The translations under genes were made by a program, and so were the position numbers. The notes under the pieces were generated by a model that worked only from the letters and a program-made list of their open reading frames with translations, made no database searches and had not been told where the DNA came from. Positions 41,399 through 52,071 of a stretch of 64,000 nucleotides of DNA are shown in pieces (position 1 is the stretch's first letter; every line of letters begins with the position of its first letter). This stretch comes from Nematopogon swammerdamellus. Lineage: Eukaryota; Arthropoda; Insecta; Lepidoptera; Adelidae. The stretch covers positions 11,653,361 to 11,717,360 of the forward strand of contig OX336343.1 in NCBI GenBank assembly GCA_946902875.1. The letters are read 5' to 3'.

Positions 41399-43107
41399 GT
41401 GATGCCTGGAATCCCTTCACAGATAGGCTTAGCCGGTGTAGGTGACATAAATCCAACCACACACACATCCTTGAGGGCAGTAAGTATCCTCTATGGAAGA
41501 TTATAATGACAGGCGTTACCTGCCTTGTTATTTAGTCAGTGATTTTTTTTTTAGTTACGTAGGACATTTAAAGGGGGAATCGATTTTCTGTGAGGGAGTC
41601 CTTGACAAGGTCGTAACTCGCCTGCGTGTTTCGAGACAGTCAGGGGGTCACCCCTTTCTCCCATTCAAACATACAATATTATATGAACCAATGGGAAGTT
41701 ATCGAAATGTCTTTTGTTTTACTTGATTTCTTTGATTGATTTGATTATAAATCATGAAAAAAAGCGAGTGGGCTGTGTCGGAGACACGGCCGAAGATCTC
41801 ATCGATACCTATCCTTGCTTGTCCCACCACACGAGTAGTTTGGAAGCAGTAGTTTTCGAAAAAAAAAATTTTTTTTCTTACCGAGACCTATCATTTTCAC
41901 CTGCGGATGAGTAGTCGTGGATCAGTAGTTTAATAATTTAGAGTAATTAAATATAGGTTAAAATACTTTACAAGCTTTTATTAACTTGCCTTGTATGTTG
42001 GTTTGTTAGTATGTGTGGGTCAATTCTTGGAAGCCAAATTAGAACCACTTCCTCTTATCCTACGAAATTCAAATTTTTTGTGTTGATTCAGTTCCGAAGA
42101 CAATGCAATGTTATGTAAAAAAACCAAAAAAAAAACAAATTTGAAAAATTTCATCGAGGCCTATCATTTTCTCCAGCGGATGAGTAGTCGTGGATCAGTA
42201 GGTTCCGAAATATGCCCTCTCAAACACTTTTTCCTTTTTTTCCGAAACGGCTGAACCGATTTGGAAAAAAACAACTATTTAAAAAAGAGCAAATTTTTCT
42301 ACGAAAAGAAACAAATTGCAAGTCGGTTGACCAGTAGTTCAGGAGTTTTATGCATTTATTGATTTTCGAAGCCTTTTTTCTAAGGGCCATATTTTATGAT
42401 ATGTCGTCTTAGCAAGTCGGAAGAACTACCTTTAGGACGATATGCCTAAAGGTATAGAGTTACCTTCCTGTAACTCTTATAGTTTTCGAGATCTAATTCG
42501 CCAAAAGTACATAATTTTCGTGACGCAATTTTTTGTAAAAAACCTCCGACAGCAGGATAAAGACGTTTCATCTAATTCACGTCAAAAAATGAATCTCAAA
42601 TAATTACTTAAATTTGAATGATACACAAACATCTCTTCATTACAATCATCATCATCGAATATATGATGTATGTATGTATGTACGTTTTATTTTGTCCTTT
42701 CAACTTCTAGATAACGAAGTTTCTTAGAAGCTGAAAGTTGAACGAATACGTGCACCTCTGTGTCGCCTCCGATGTTGGAGAAGCGACATTTTCTTCGAAA
42801 TTTGTTGTGTCATTCCCGCAGGAGAGATGATTAATTTGGAAGAGAAAATTACTATAAGCACGACTATAAGTAATTCTGTTTACAACAAGCGAGACAATGT
42901 ATATGAATTCCGAGTCATGATGACAGAGGTAGATTTTATCAAAATCTTTACACCTACGAGTAGTAAGTAATCCCTGTCCCCCCTTTCCTTATTTCCCCCT
43001 TACACACCCTTTCATCCTTCCTTTTGTATTATATTTTTAGATATGTTTTGTGCAAATATGACGTGTATAGCCATAGTATTTAATTTGTGCTTTCTTTGTA
43101 TTATATA
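41399..43107. other. No gene; one short direct repeat
   Basis: CCTATCATTTTC-CC, GCGGATGAGTAGTCGTGGAT and CAGTAG occur at 41888-41930 and 42163-42203. The surrounding text (for example CCGAAACGGCTGAACCGATT at 42241) has the look of degraded interspersed repeats, but no class is assignable. Confidence 0.45.
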
Positions 43108-44512
43108 CTAGCTGAGCCCGCGGCTCCGCTCGCGTGAAATTCGTATTCCAAAGAAGAATGTAAGTAACTAAGGGCGAGGCCGAAGGCCGAGCTGCGTTCA
43201 GGTAATCGATAAACCTTCTTAAAGAAAGTAACTAACTAAGGGCGAGGCCGAAGGCCGAGCTGCTTTCAGGTAAACGATAAACCTTTCTCAAATAAAGGAA
43301 GTAAGTTAGGGCGAGGCTGAAGGCCGAGCTGCGTTCAGGAAGACGATAAACCTTCTGGAAGAAAGGAAGGAACTAAGTGCGAGGCCGAAGGCCGAGCTGC
43401 GTTCAGGTAAACCAAAAACCCTCTTCCGCCTTCGGACCTCGCCCTTAAAGACTTCCTTTCTTCGATAGAATATAATATCGTTTACTCAATCTATTTATTT
43501 CATACAAATAAAAAAGTTATATTAATAACCAAAGAATTAAAACCTACCTAACAAACATTAAAATAACTATCAAAACGGGCATTTTGAAATGTTCTTAGAG
43601 CACTTGCGGCATTTCCCCGCTGGATGGCAAGGCTTACCCTTTGAATGAAGTACATAAGCCCTTGATGGCGGGACACCAGTTGCGTCAACCAGCTCAAGCC
43701 TCTTTTGGCTTCACTGCTCCACGGACCGAGGGTTTCAACCACAAACGCAACAAATTCGAAATCTTGAATTATATTTCTATATTAGCTGCGTTTGAGGCTC
43801 TCCGCCCCAGCCTCGGCCGCGCCAGCCGCTCTTGAAGATGTCCTAACGTGACTTGGAGCCAATGTGAGTACAAAAGTGGCGTCCCACATCAAAGAACTAC
43901 CCTTAGTCCATGGCACTAAGGTGATAGCATCGGGCCTCTTGCCATCCAGCCGAGAATAACCGCGAGGTTCTAGGATGCACGGTATATTTGCCGTTAGAAG
44001 CGTGGACTTTATAATAAAATTTAAATTAAATTAACTCAATCTTAATATTAATTAACTTTATTCGAGATGGTTTAGCTTCTTCCTGAACGCAGCTCGGCCT
44101 TCGGCCTCGCCCTTAGTTACTTGCTTTCTTCGAGATGGTTTTTCAATTATCCGAACGTAGCTCGGCCTTCAGCCTCGCCTTAGTTACTTACTTTCTGCAA
44201 GATGGTTTAGCTTCTTCCTGAACGCAGCTCGGCCTGCGGCCTCGCCCATAGTTACTTACTTTCTTCGAGAAGGTTTATGGTCTTCCAGAATAGAGCTCGG
44301 CCTTCGGCCTCGCCCTTAGTTACTTACTTTCTTCAAGAATGTTTTTCTTCTTCCTGAACTCAGCTCCGCCTTCCGCCTCGCCCTTAGTTACTTTCATCGA
44401 GAAAGAATATCGTTTACGTAAGCGCAGATCCGCCTTCCGGCCCGCCTTTAGTTACTTACTTTCTTTTTTTAAATACGAATTTCACGCGAGCGAAGCCGCG
44501 GGCAACAGATAT
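43108..44512. mobile_element. Fold-back 67-bp repeat element with LINE in centre
   Basis: The left tip CTAGCTGAGCCCGCGGCTCC and GTGAAATTCGTATTCC lead into four to five plus-oriented units. After about 43430 short inverse units appear, then a centre with the LINE domain (43548-43995). Inverse units resume at about 44055-44455 and end with AAATACGAATTTCACGCGAG and AGCCGCGGGCAACAGAT. Tips match those of the 33-kb element. The unit-to-unit divergence is larger here, which suggests an older insertion. Confidence 0.75.
43548..43995 (-). pseudogene. LINE-type C-terminal domain, copy inside fold-back element
   Basis: The minus strand shows LDGKRPDAITLVPW-like codons near 43960, APSHVR near 43850 and then VETLGPWSSEAKRGLSWL and RVSLAIQRGNAASALR (43742-43600). 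These are the motifs of the 38-kb copy in the same order, with frame changes. Its placement between opposed minisatellite arms is either capture or later insertion. Confidence 0.6.
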
Positions 44513-44699
44513 ATAAATTTTATTGCACCAATGACAGCGACATAACTTAGACTTTCAATTATTATTTTTATTTATCAAACAATTTGTCACCGGCCAGCTC
44601 ACGTCGAGATGACAGTTCTCCGTTGTCAACATGACATTTAAAATTGTTTTTTACCTTTACAGACCGACCAAGTTATCTGTGAACTGAGTGGTGCGCTGC
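44513..44699. other. Spacer, nothing identified
   Basis: Short AT-rich stretch between a fold-back element and an inverted repeat. Confidence 0.4.
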
Positions 44700-44880
44700 C
44701 ATCGTTTCATTGTTGCCAGTGTTGTGAATGTCCCCGTTTTATTTGATGTTTCATTATCGAACAGTTCAGTTGGTATGTTGCTTTGTGCAAACAATATTGA
44801 TACTGATTTATTGATATTCTTAGTAGAGGAACGGTTCGAGAGTGTAACATCAAATAAAACGGCGGCATTCACGATTGCAC
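44700..44880. repeat. Inverted repeat / small MITE, ~45-bp arms
   Basis: TGTGAATGTCCCCGTTTTAT then TTGATGTTTCATTATCGAAC (44723-44763) recurs inverted at 44830-44876 with several mismatches. The two strands consequently give similar short peptides. No coding function. Confidence 0.7.
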
Positions 44881-45539
44881 CGGAACTTTACTGCTACTAC
44901 CGTTTACCGTACGGTGTTGTCACGGCCGGCGCGGCGCCGCACCGCGCCATGGCGGTGACGACGCGGCGCGACTGTGGCCGGGCCCTAAGTCAAGATATTT
45001 TACGTAATATGTGGTTGACTATTTAGAATAGCTATTTTGCTACAATTATCGGCCACAAGACGTGCACTGCTGAACATACGCCCCCCCCATAGATTTTATT
45101 ACTTGTTTGTTATCAAAACTATGCATGTGAGTATATTATGCTAAAAAAATTGGTTGTCTGTAAAGTCGGTTTACGAACGATAGTTTTACGTGATAACGTC
45201 ATAAAGTGGTAAAACTACTGGGAACGGTTGGTACTTTAAAAACTAATAATATTAATTATCAATATAAACTTTAAGTTTGTAAATTTCTAGATAACACACA
45301 TCTACCTACTTTATCAATAATCCTACATAACGCCATCTACATATCAAAGCGCATACTACAACGTTGCAACACCTACCTAACTGCGAATCAAGTAAACTAC
45401 CGCTGAAGTATTACATTTATAATCCTATATAACGCCATCTACATATCAAAGTGCATACTACAACGTTGCAACACCTACCTAACTGCGTACGCCATGAAAT
45501 CTTCACCTACTGTTGAACGAATTCGCTTCGCTAGTACAT
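44881..45539 (+). repeat. Unassigned; contains 102-bp tandem duplication
   Basis: At 45319-45490 the unit TCCTAYATAACGCCATCTAC, ATATCAAAG-GCATACTACA, ACGTTGCAACACCTACCTAA occurs twice, 102 bp apart. A CTGCTGAACATA variant lies at 45066. The rest is anonymous. Confidence 0.75.
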
Positions 45540-45790
45540 GATCGATTTAGCCGGGTGGTTAAGACGTCTGGTTGGTCACACAATATTGGTGGCAGGGACC
45601 GCGGGTTCGAGGCTCGCAAAAGACGGACAAATGTATTTTGTATTTCCTACTCTCCATATATGCCTCTCTATCGCTTTTTACGGGCTCTCGCTTGCACACA
45701 CAGGTTCAGATGGAACGTGACACTTTTTCGTGCGTGCAGCCGGTGTTCATCAATTTATAAGACGTGACGTTGTTACGTCAATAAATAAAA
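45540..45790 (+). mobile_element. tRNA-derived SINE (Ser/Leu-like head)
   Basis: The A-box region TAGCCGGGTGGTTAAGACG and the B box GCGGGTTCGAGGCTCGC (45599-45616) lie in correct order. No functional cloverleaf is apparent, and a non-tRNA body follows. It differs from SINE-A and SINE-B. Confidence 0.65.
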
Positions 45791-46138
45791 ACCAAATATT
45801 GGTATAAACAAATATCTTATTCGTATATAGTGAAATAAATAGAGGATGCAATTTCAATGTGAAAAATGAGTATGTACTCAAAAATAATTGTTTTTATTCA
45901 AATCCTGGTTTACAATAAGGTATAATCTGATCACTTGATTTCGCTGTGATTTCAGTTGTACACGTTTACACGTATTATGATAGTCGTGATCAATAGGCCA
46001 CACCCCAGGCATATTGTTTTGGGTGTTTTCTTTTTCCTTTTTTTCTTGCGAATATCTAGATCTCCAAGCAGTTATTTCGTGTTTTTCCTTGTTTTTCTAG
46101 TACATCCAGAAGCCATTTGTAGGTCGGTATTTCTTTTC
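45791..46138. other. No gene or repeat recognised
   Basis: AT-rich, low complexity T-rich stretches. Confidence 0.4.
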
Positions 46139-46327
46139 TCACCGAATAAAATTTATGAACTTTTCTTCAGATGACCTCACGGTAAAATGAATCAACACGA
46201 ATAAAACCATCTTTCTTTGTCTTATTTTACCAGCTGTTGTGACTTTTGTATGTGTTTCTTCTGCAGCGTTCTTTTCCTTAACAATTTTGGAAATGAGCCC
46301 TTTACTTACACCTGAAAATTCAATCAA
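46139..46327 (-). pseudogene. Possible transposase HTH fragment
   Basis: The minus frame reads FSGVSKGLISKIVKEKNAAE followed by TTAGKIRQRK. A 'GvS+-lIs+IvkE' helix-turn-helix followed by a T-GK-R basic stretch is typical of N-terminal DNA-binding regions of insect transposase-like proteins. Nothing else of such a gene follows. This could equally be chance. Confidence 0.3.
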
Positions 46328-46674
46328 TCACAAAACTTCAAATTAAAATGTATCTGTTATGTGGGAAAAATTTGGTTTACAACTGGCAACACTAATCTGT
46401 AGCAGCTTATATTCTTTTGTACATCTGATGAAATGGAATTATCGGCGCTTGTTGTCGAGGATCCTCTTCTAAAACTATTTTACTTTTAGGATTAAATTCC
46501 GGGCATCACTGTGAATAGCTTTCGGCATGATAAAATGCTCTATAGAGACAGAAAACTCGAACTGAACACGCTTTGACATATATGACAGCCGAATGACACT
46601 TCCGTTAGTTCCTGATCTGCCACTTCACAGATAACTTGGTTACGTGATTTTCATTATATTTTTTAATTATTATG
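46328..46674. other. No gene or repeat recognised
   Basis: Anonymous AT-rich DNA. Confidence 0.4.
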
Positions 46675-47125
46675 TTCATCCGGGATATACACTGTCACTA
46701 TAAAAAGTTTCGTCAAATTACGTTCAGTGGTTTTTCGAGATGCGCGTACAAATAGACATTTTTGCATTTACGATTTTATGATATGTTTAGAAAGAATAGA
46801 TATGTATAGACTATTGTGTTCATGTTATAAAAAAGAAGAACTGTCATTTTCGTTGTATCTACTTATTTTTAAATTTCGAATGAATATTTTATTCAAATTG
46901 TATTTGCTGCCAGTTCTCAAGATATAATTATGTACTTTGGACTACGTGATTTTAAACGCGCAATAATGTTTATAATTGTTAATTTTTTTTTATTTTTGTT
47001 ATTTTTTTTTACGTATTATGTTAATCCGACATATAAACTGCCACTATACAAAGTTTCGTCTAATTCCGTTCAGTGGTTTTTGCGTGATGCGCGTACAGAC
47101 AAACAAACAAACAAACAAAAATTTT
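46675..47125 (+). mobile_element. Two TE tails of the AACAAACAAAC family
   Basis: CCGGGATATACACTGTCACT at 46679 and CCGACATATAAACTGCCACT at 47025 are both followed by AAGTTTCGTC-AATTNCGTTCAGTGG. The second copy ends in (ACAA)n at 47098-47117. The same block ends the 35-kb repeat. Confidence 0.7.
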
Positions 47126-47744
47126 AAAAACTGTTCTAACATGTTCAGTATCTCATTTTAAGCCACCCTGGTTAGTTTTTTTCCGAATACATTCAATGTA
47201 CAGACTTTCTTACCTCTACGATTTTATTATATGTATAGATTGTTTTGACTAGGTTATTTCCAGAATAAAGTAAATCAATAAATAAATAGAAGAATTTTCG
47301 TGCCGCAAACGGAGATAGATCATCCAACAGAATAAATTAGGTACCTACCACAGAAATCATAAATATTGGTACCTACATAGGTACGTATCGCAATTCATTA
47401 TTGAATTACACTATTAAAAATTTAAAGTATAAAATCTCGTATAAAACGGAAACGCAAAAACATTTTAAATTACACTAGTATCGTACTAGGTTCTGCGATA
47501 TAAAGATTATCAGATCTGAGATCTGCGAAGAAGGCTTATTGTAGAACTATTTGTATTTATTTGTATTTATTTTTAATTTACACCATTTTTCGATAAAATA
47601 AGGTACAAAATGGTCGGCTGAATGCAGATCTGCATTATATTAGAGCAAACCTTTGGGATAGAACTAGCTTTTTTTTGCCCGTGGCTTCGCTTCTCCCTCT
47701 CCGGACGGACCGCAGTCATCGCAGCGTCTGCAATTCCGAAATGC
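47126..47744. other. No gene; lone GCCCGTGGCTTCGCTTC tip
   Basis: AT-rich DNA. Bases 47667-47692 (TAGCTTTTTTTTGCCCGTGG, CTTCGC) look like a degraded CTAG-type tip immediately before the 18-bp minisatellite. Confidence 0.45.
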
Positions 47745-47885
47745 CGATGATCTTGGAATTTCGAAGATCTTGCAATCCGATGATCTTGAAAATACGATGA
47801 TCTTAGATATCCGATAATCTTGAAAATCCGACGATCTTGAAAAGCACATGATCTTGAACGTCCGATGATCTTGAAAGTCCGAATG
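47745..47885. repeat. 18-bp minisatellite, ~8 units
   Basis: The unit is CCGATGATCTTGAAAATN with substitutions. Because 18 is a multiple of three, the minus strand reads as a degenerate SDFQDH/RIFKII-type hexapeptide repeat. This is a repeat artefact, with no sign of a gene around it. Confidence 0.9.
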
Positions 47886-47989
47886 CAAATGACGGCCGCG
47901 TCGTCGTCGTTCTCGTGCGTCGGCATTCCGATTGCAGCGGTTACACTATGCACTATCGTACGCAAAGAGATTGAGTTTAATGTCTTTGA

Positions 47990-48226
47990 TCGTACGTAAT
48001 GTAATGTCAGTGGACGCAGTACTCAATGCCTGCGTTGCGTAAAGCCGCGTTTCCTGCGAATGTTTTTTTCGAAGCATTACACAGAAACATCGAAACATTG
48101 GGGAGTGGCCATACACATTTGTATGAAAACAAATGTTTTTGTGTAATGTTTCGAAAAAACATGCGCAGTAGACGCGGCTTAGGATGCCGACATGTGGACA
48201 CTTCTGAAATGTCATTACTCGATTAA
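47990..48226. repeat. Fold-back element, ~110-bp arms
   Basis: GTAATGTCAGTGGAC, AAGCCGCGTTTCCTGCG, ATGTTTTTTTCGAAGCATTA, CACAGAAACAT on the left are matched by inverse sequences on the right (ATGTTTTTGTGTAATGTTTC, GCGCAGTAGACGCGGCTTA, GAAATGTCATTAC). The centre is about 15-20 bp near 48105-48120. Confidence 0.8.
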
Positions 48227-48631
48227 TTTTTCAACGGCAGCTTCGTTGCCAATAGGTACCACGACGATTAACTCTGTCGAACTCTTCAAATATTTCCCGT
48301 CAAGTTTGATAAGCGCCTGGGCGTGGGTGGCGGTTGGCGGGTATCGGACAGAACATCCAACTACGAGTTGAGATTACGTGACATCTGGCGGGAGCATCTT
48401 TACTTTGAGAAAAGTTGCTTGGGAACGGCTCCTAACGTGAACAGCAAGTTGGGAAGTGGTTGCGGTAATCTAAATGCTACTGTTTGACGTTTATTCTGCC
48501 GCATGGTTTGTCAGTCTCTTATTATAACTTCCGAAAGTAATACGTACGAATACCACTTCGTATGTGTAAACATGATAAATCGAATTCGGTTTTGTTAATC
48601 AAATGTAATGTGTTATGCAGCTGTACTGATA
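48227..48631. other. No gene or repeat recognised
   Basis: Anonymous sequence without motif or internal repetition. Confidence 0.4.
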
Positions 48632-48930
48632 ATAATCAATCAATCAATCAATCAATCATCATCAATACTAATAATAAATATGTAGGGGTGGTCATGGAGT
48701 AAGTTACTTTGTTTTATGAGATACTGCGTTTTTAGACTCTATGTATGATACTAAAACTAGACTATTTTTAGAAATCTGTTCTGTATGTATGTATGTATGT
48801 TCCTCAATAACTCTTAAACCGATCGTCCGAATTAGATTAAACTTAGTACGAGCACATTTGACTATATGGGACACAGGATAGGCTAAAATTCAGTTCCGGT
48901 TACGCTAAGATGTGGCTCTCATACAAACCG
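48632..48930 (+). mobile_element. R680, 5' half, with (AATC)n start
   Basis: (AATC)n at 48632-48655 leads into ATCAATACTAATAATAAAT, GGTCATGGAGTAAGTTACTT and TTCCGGTTACGCTAAGATGTG. After 48930 the GC-rich block is replaced by an inverse 67-bp array. Confidence 0.75.
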
Positions 48931-48939
48931 ATTTGTTCC

Positions 48940-49105
48940 GCGCGTCTTTTGTTTACCTGAACGAAGCTCGGCCTTCGGCCTCGGTCTTAGTTACTTACTT
49001 TCTTCGAGAAGGTTTATCATTTACCTGAACCCAGCTTGGCCTTCTTTCTTACTTAGTTACTTTCTTATTTTTAAATATGAATTTCACGCGAGCGAAGCCA
49101 CAGGT
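48940..49105 (-). repeat. Short 67-bp repeat array, inverse, with tip
   Basis: GAACGAAGCTCGGCCTTCGG, CTTACTTTCTTCGAGAAGG, then AATATGAATTTCACGCGAGC and GAAGCCACAGGTAAAAGC. About two units remain. Confidence 0.8.
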
Positions 49106-49191
49106 AAAAGCCTATTTGCTAGTACTGAACTTCAAGTCGTCTATGGACCCATGGATAAATAGAAGCCAATCAAAGATGAGATTAAAAAGCC

Positions 49192-50002
49192 ACAGTTGCA
49201 CTCCGGGAGTGCCGGCAGAAGTGAAAACAACACCGTAAAATTACTTAAAAAAAAAATGTTGTGGGCCTCGAACCCATGGTCAAAAAATACTATGTTAAAT
49301 TTAGTAGAACGGACAGACATGCATTTGTTACGGAACCCTACATTCATTTTGCAGAACTTAGTAGAATGGACAGGCATAAACGTGTTACGGAACCCTACTT
49401 TTATTATAAAATAACCGTCGGAGGACCTTGGTTGAAAATTGTAAAATTTAGTAGAACGGACAGACATGCATTTGTTATGGAACCCTACATTCATTTTGCA
49501 GAACTTAGTAGAATGGACAGACATAATCGTGTTAAGGAACCCTACTTTTATTATAAAATAACCGTCGGAGGACCTTGGTTGAAAATTGTAAAATTTAGTA
49601 GAACGGACAGACATGCATTTGTTACGGAACCCTACATTCACTTTGAAATAAATGTTAAATTTAGTAGAACGGACAGACATGCATTTGTTATGGAACCCTA
49701 CATTCATTTTGCAGAACTTAGTAGAATGGACAGACATAATCGTGTTACGGAACCCTACTTTTATTATAAAATAACCGTCGGAGGACCTTGGTTGAAAATT
49801 GTAAAATTTAGTAGAACGGACAGACATGCATTTGTTACGGAACCCTACATTCATTTTGAAATAACTGTTAAATTTAGTAGAACGGACAGACATGCCTTTG
49901 TTACGGAACCCTACATTCATTTTGCAGAACTTAGTAGAATGGACAGACATAAACGTGTTACGGAACCCTACTTAACAGTTGCACTCCGGGAGTGCCGGCA
50001 GA
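49192..50002. repeat. Higher-order satellite (66/147-bp spacing)
   Basis: Starts of the subunit TTAGTAGAACGGACAGACAT lie at 49301, 49448, 49595, 49661, 49808 and 49874, so spacings are 147, 147, 66, 147 and 66 bp. A related subunit TTAGTAGAATGGACAGACAT fills the extra 81 bp. The array is bounded by a 28-bp direct repeat (49192-49219 and 49975-50002) containing GCACTCCGGGAGTGC. Since 66, 81 and 147 are multiples of three, both strands stay open for about 250-270 codons. Confidence 0.93.
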
Positions 50003-50321
50003 TCCCGTGCCACTCGTAACTTAACCCTTAATGCAATGACTTTAGGTTACATTTCGCTTTTCGAGATCTGACGAGGACGCGATGAGGCGAGTTTAAAATT
50101 TTTTACCCAAGCGCCGCTAAAGAAGTTTTCACTGCAAAAATTAAATAAGTTTATTATCGTCATGAAATTCTGCTTTGAAAATTGAAAAAGCAGAATTTTA
50201 TGTTCTCTACTATCTCTATCTCTACTTCTTATAAAAGGGAACGTCTGTCTGACTGAATGTATGTATGAAGTAAACTCCAGAACCACTGAACATTTACCGT
50301 ACCGTACAGTACCGTGTGGGG
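50003..50321. other. No gene recognised
   Basis: Anonymous sequence between the satellite and a SINE. Confidence 0.4.
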
Positions 50322-50646
50322 TCGGTACTTAAAAAAGAATAGCCCCACTGCATCTCTCCCCGTCGCATGTCGTAAAAATCGACTAAGGGATCGTCAGCCT
50401 CGGCAGCTCAGTGGTGCGGTCAGTTATTGGATGGGTGACCGCCCGACCGTTGGAGGCTGACCGTGGTTCGGATTCCACGTTAAACTGTAGGTCCCTTCCC
50501 TTCTTACCTCACTGGGTGGTAGGGTTTATCCCGGCCGGGTTGGTACCACCGCACTGAGCGAAACGTCGGTCGAAACGGCTATGTAAATAGTTCGTGTTTT
50601 CCGTCCAGTTCAGTGTAGCCGGCGCGAAATGAAGGGAAGCACTGCA
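50322..50646 (+). mobile_element. SINE-A, complete head and core
   Basis: The copy has the head module (AATAGCCCCACTGCATCTCT), then a tRNA-like part with A-box CGGCAGCTCAGTGGTGCGG and B-box GTGGTTCGGATTCC (about 50400-50480). The shared core TAGGTCCCTTCCCTTCTTAC, GGTTGGTACCACCGCACTGA and the SINE-A specific TTTTCCGTCCAGTTCAGTG follow. It stops at GGGAAGCACTG, before the tail. Confidence 0.85.
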
Positions 50647-50740
50647 AGGTCCAAAAAATTTTATATAGGTTTTACTCCCTATATGATACAGAACCCCCCC
50701 TTAGCGTAGGTACTATTAACTAATTTTGAAAGACCTTATA

Positions 50741-52071
50741 TTAGGTCCTTACCTATGAAATTGGCGTTTTATATAGAAAGAATAAAAATTTTTTTTTTAT
50801 GAAAAAAAAAATTTTTTTTTAATCGAAGTATTGGCATTAATTATCAATGCACTTTTGCCATTTTACTGAGAGTTCATTGATGCCTCTGCTATAAAAGTCC
50901 TGGGGATGGGAACCGATTAACTCTTTAAAGGCGTTTTTCACTGCCTCATCGGATTTGAAATTTCTCCCCTGTAAAAAGTTAGCCAAATTTAAAAAAAAAA
51001 TGGAAACCAGTTGGTGTAAGGTCTGGTGAATATGGTGGGTGACGGAGAGTTTGCAGTTGTACCTCCTGTAGTTTTGAGACGGTCCATTGTGCGGTGTGTG
51101 GGCTAGTTTTGTCGTGAAGAAGGAGTGGACTAGAGCAATTGGCAAGTCTCGGTTGTTTGACAGCGAGCTTATCCATCATTATTTTCAATTCTTCACAGTA
51201 CACATCTGCAGTAATTGTTGCGCCAGGTATCAAGAAGCTGTAATGAATAATGCCTGCACAGGTCCACCATACACTGACAAGCAACTTCTTTTGACTCAAT
51301 TTGCGTTTGGGACATGGTTTGGCTGCCTCCCCTGTGTCCAATCAGTGTCACGGACGTTTTTGATTGTCATCCAGGATCCACTTTTCATCACAAGTGACAA
51401 TCCGATTCAGAATCCCCTCATTTCTGTGCCTATTCAACAAGTTAAGACAAGCTTCGACGCGATTTTGTTGTTGTTGTTCAGTGAATTCATACGGTGCCCA
51501 CTTTCCGAGCTTTTTTATCTTTCCAATTTGACGTAAATGAATCCGTATCGTTTTATCTCTTACATTGAAGGCTGCTGCTAATTCCGACGTGGTTTGTGAT
51601 GAATCTGCTTCAACTATATGGCTTTCAATAGCTTTCAATTCATCGTTATCGACTTTCGTCTCCGGTCGGCCATGGGGCTCATCATTGAGATGAAAATTTC
51701 CAGAACGGAAGCGATCAAACCAAAAACGCACAGTGCGTTCACTTGCGGTACCTGGTCCATACACGTTGATGATATTGCGTGCCGTCTGTGCTGCGTTGGT
51801 GCCGCGACCAAAGAGATACATGATACGTCATTGGCCGCGACGGAATTTATATTTGAAAATAACACGCAATTGAGATTTTTCCATGGTCCCAGAATCAGCG
51901 ATGTAAAAAAAACCGAACGGTGGGAAAACAAACGAACAACTGATTTTGAAAAAATAATAGTTTGCTTTTATAACAGAAAATATTTGAATTTGGAATTCCT
52001 ACGCAAAAAAAAGTTAGCCACGTTCAAAGTGGCCAGTTTGTAGAAACGCCAATTTCATAGGTAAGGCCTAA
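50741..52071 (-). mobile_element. mariner element, 1331 bp, both TIRs and TA TSD
   Basis: The TIRs read TTAGGTCCTTACCTATGAAA (50741) and TTAGGCCTTACCTATGAAAT (inverse, ending 52071), continuing into TTGGCGTTT on both sides. Host TA flanks are at 50739-50740 and 52072-52073. The transposase is on the minus strand. The element type is mariner, cecropia-like subfamily. Confidence 0.93.
50837..51884 (-). pseudogene. mariner transposase, inactivated
   Basis: The start MEKSQLRVIFKYKFRRG is at 51884. It is followed in frame by a TGA at 51830-51828 and about 11 extra codons before the usual TNAAQTARNI. The HTH region (RTVRFWFDRFRSGNF, GRPETKVDNDELKAI) and the WAPYEFTE linker (for usual WVPHEL) come next. 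TCDEKWI supplies the first catalytic Asp and LLLHDKTSPHTAQ the second, but at the third position PTDYHFF has become PTGFHFF. Two more in-frame stops lie at 51340-51348. A T-run (coding strand) near 50991-51000 shifts the frame before FLQGRNFKSDEAVKNAFKEL and WQKCIDN. It is clearly dead. Confidence 0.93.

Noticed and set aside
45540..45620. Possible tRNA gene
   Set aside because: A and B boxes are present, but I cannot pair an acceptor stem, and a SINE-like body follows.
49141..50019. Long frames on both strands suggesting a repeat protein
   Set aside because: The repeat period is a multiple of three on both strands, and there is no start context, splice site or domain. Kept as a finding, not as a gene.
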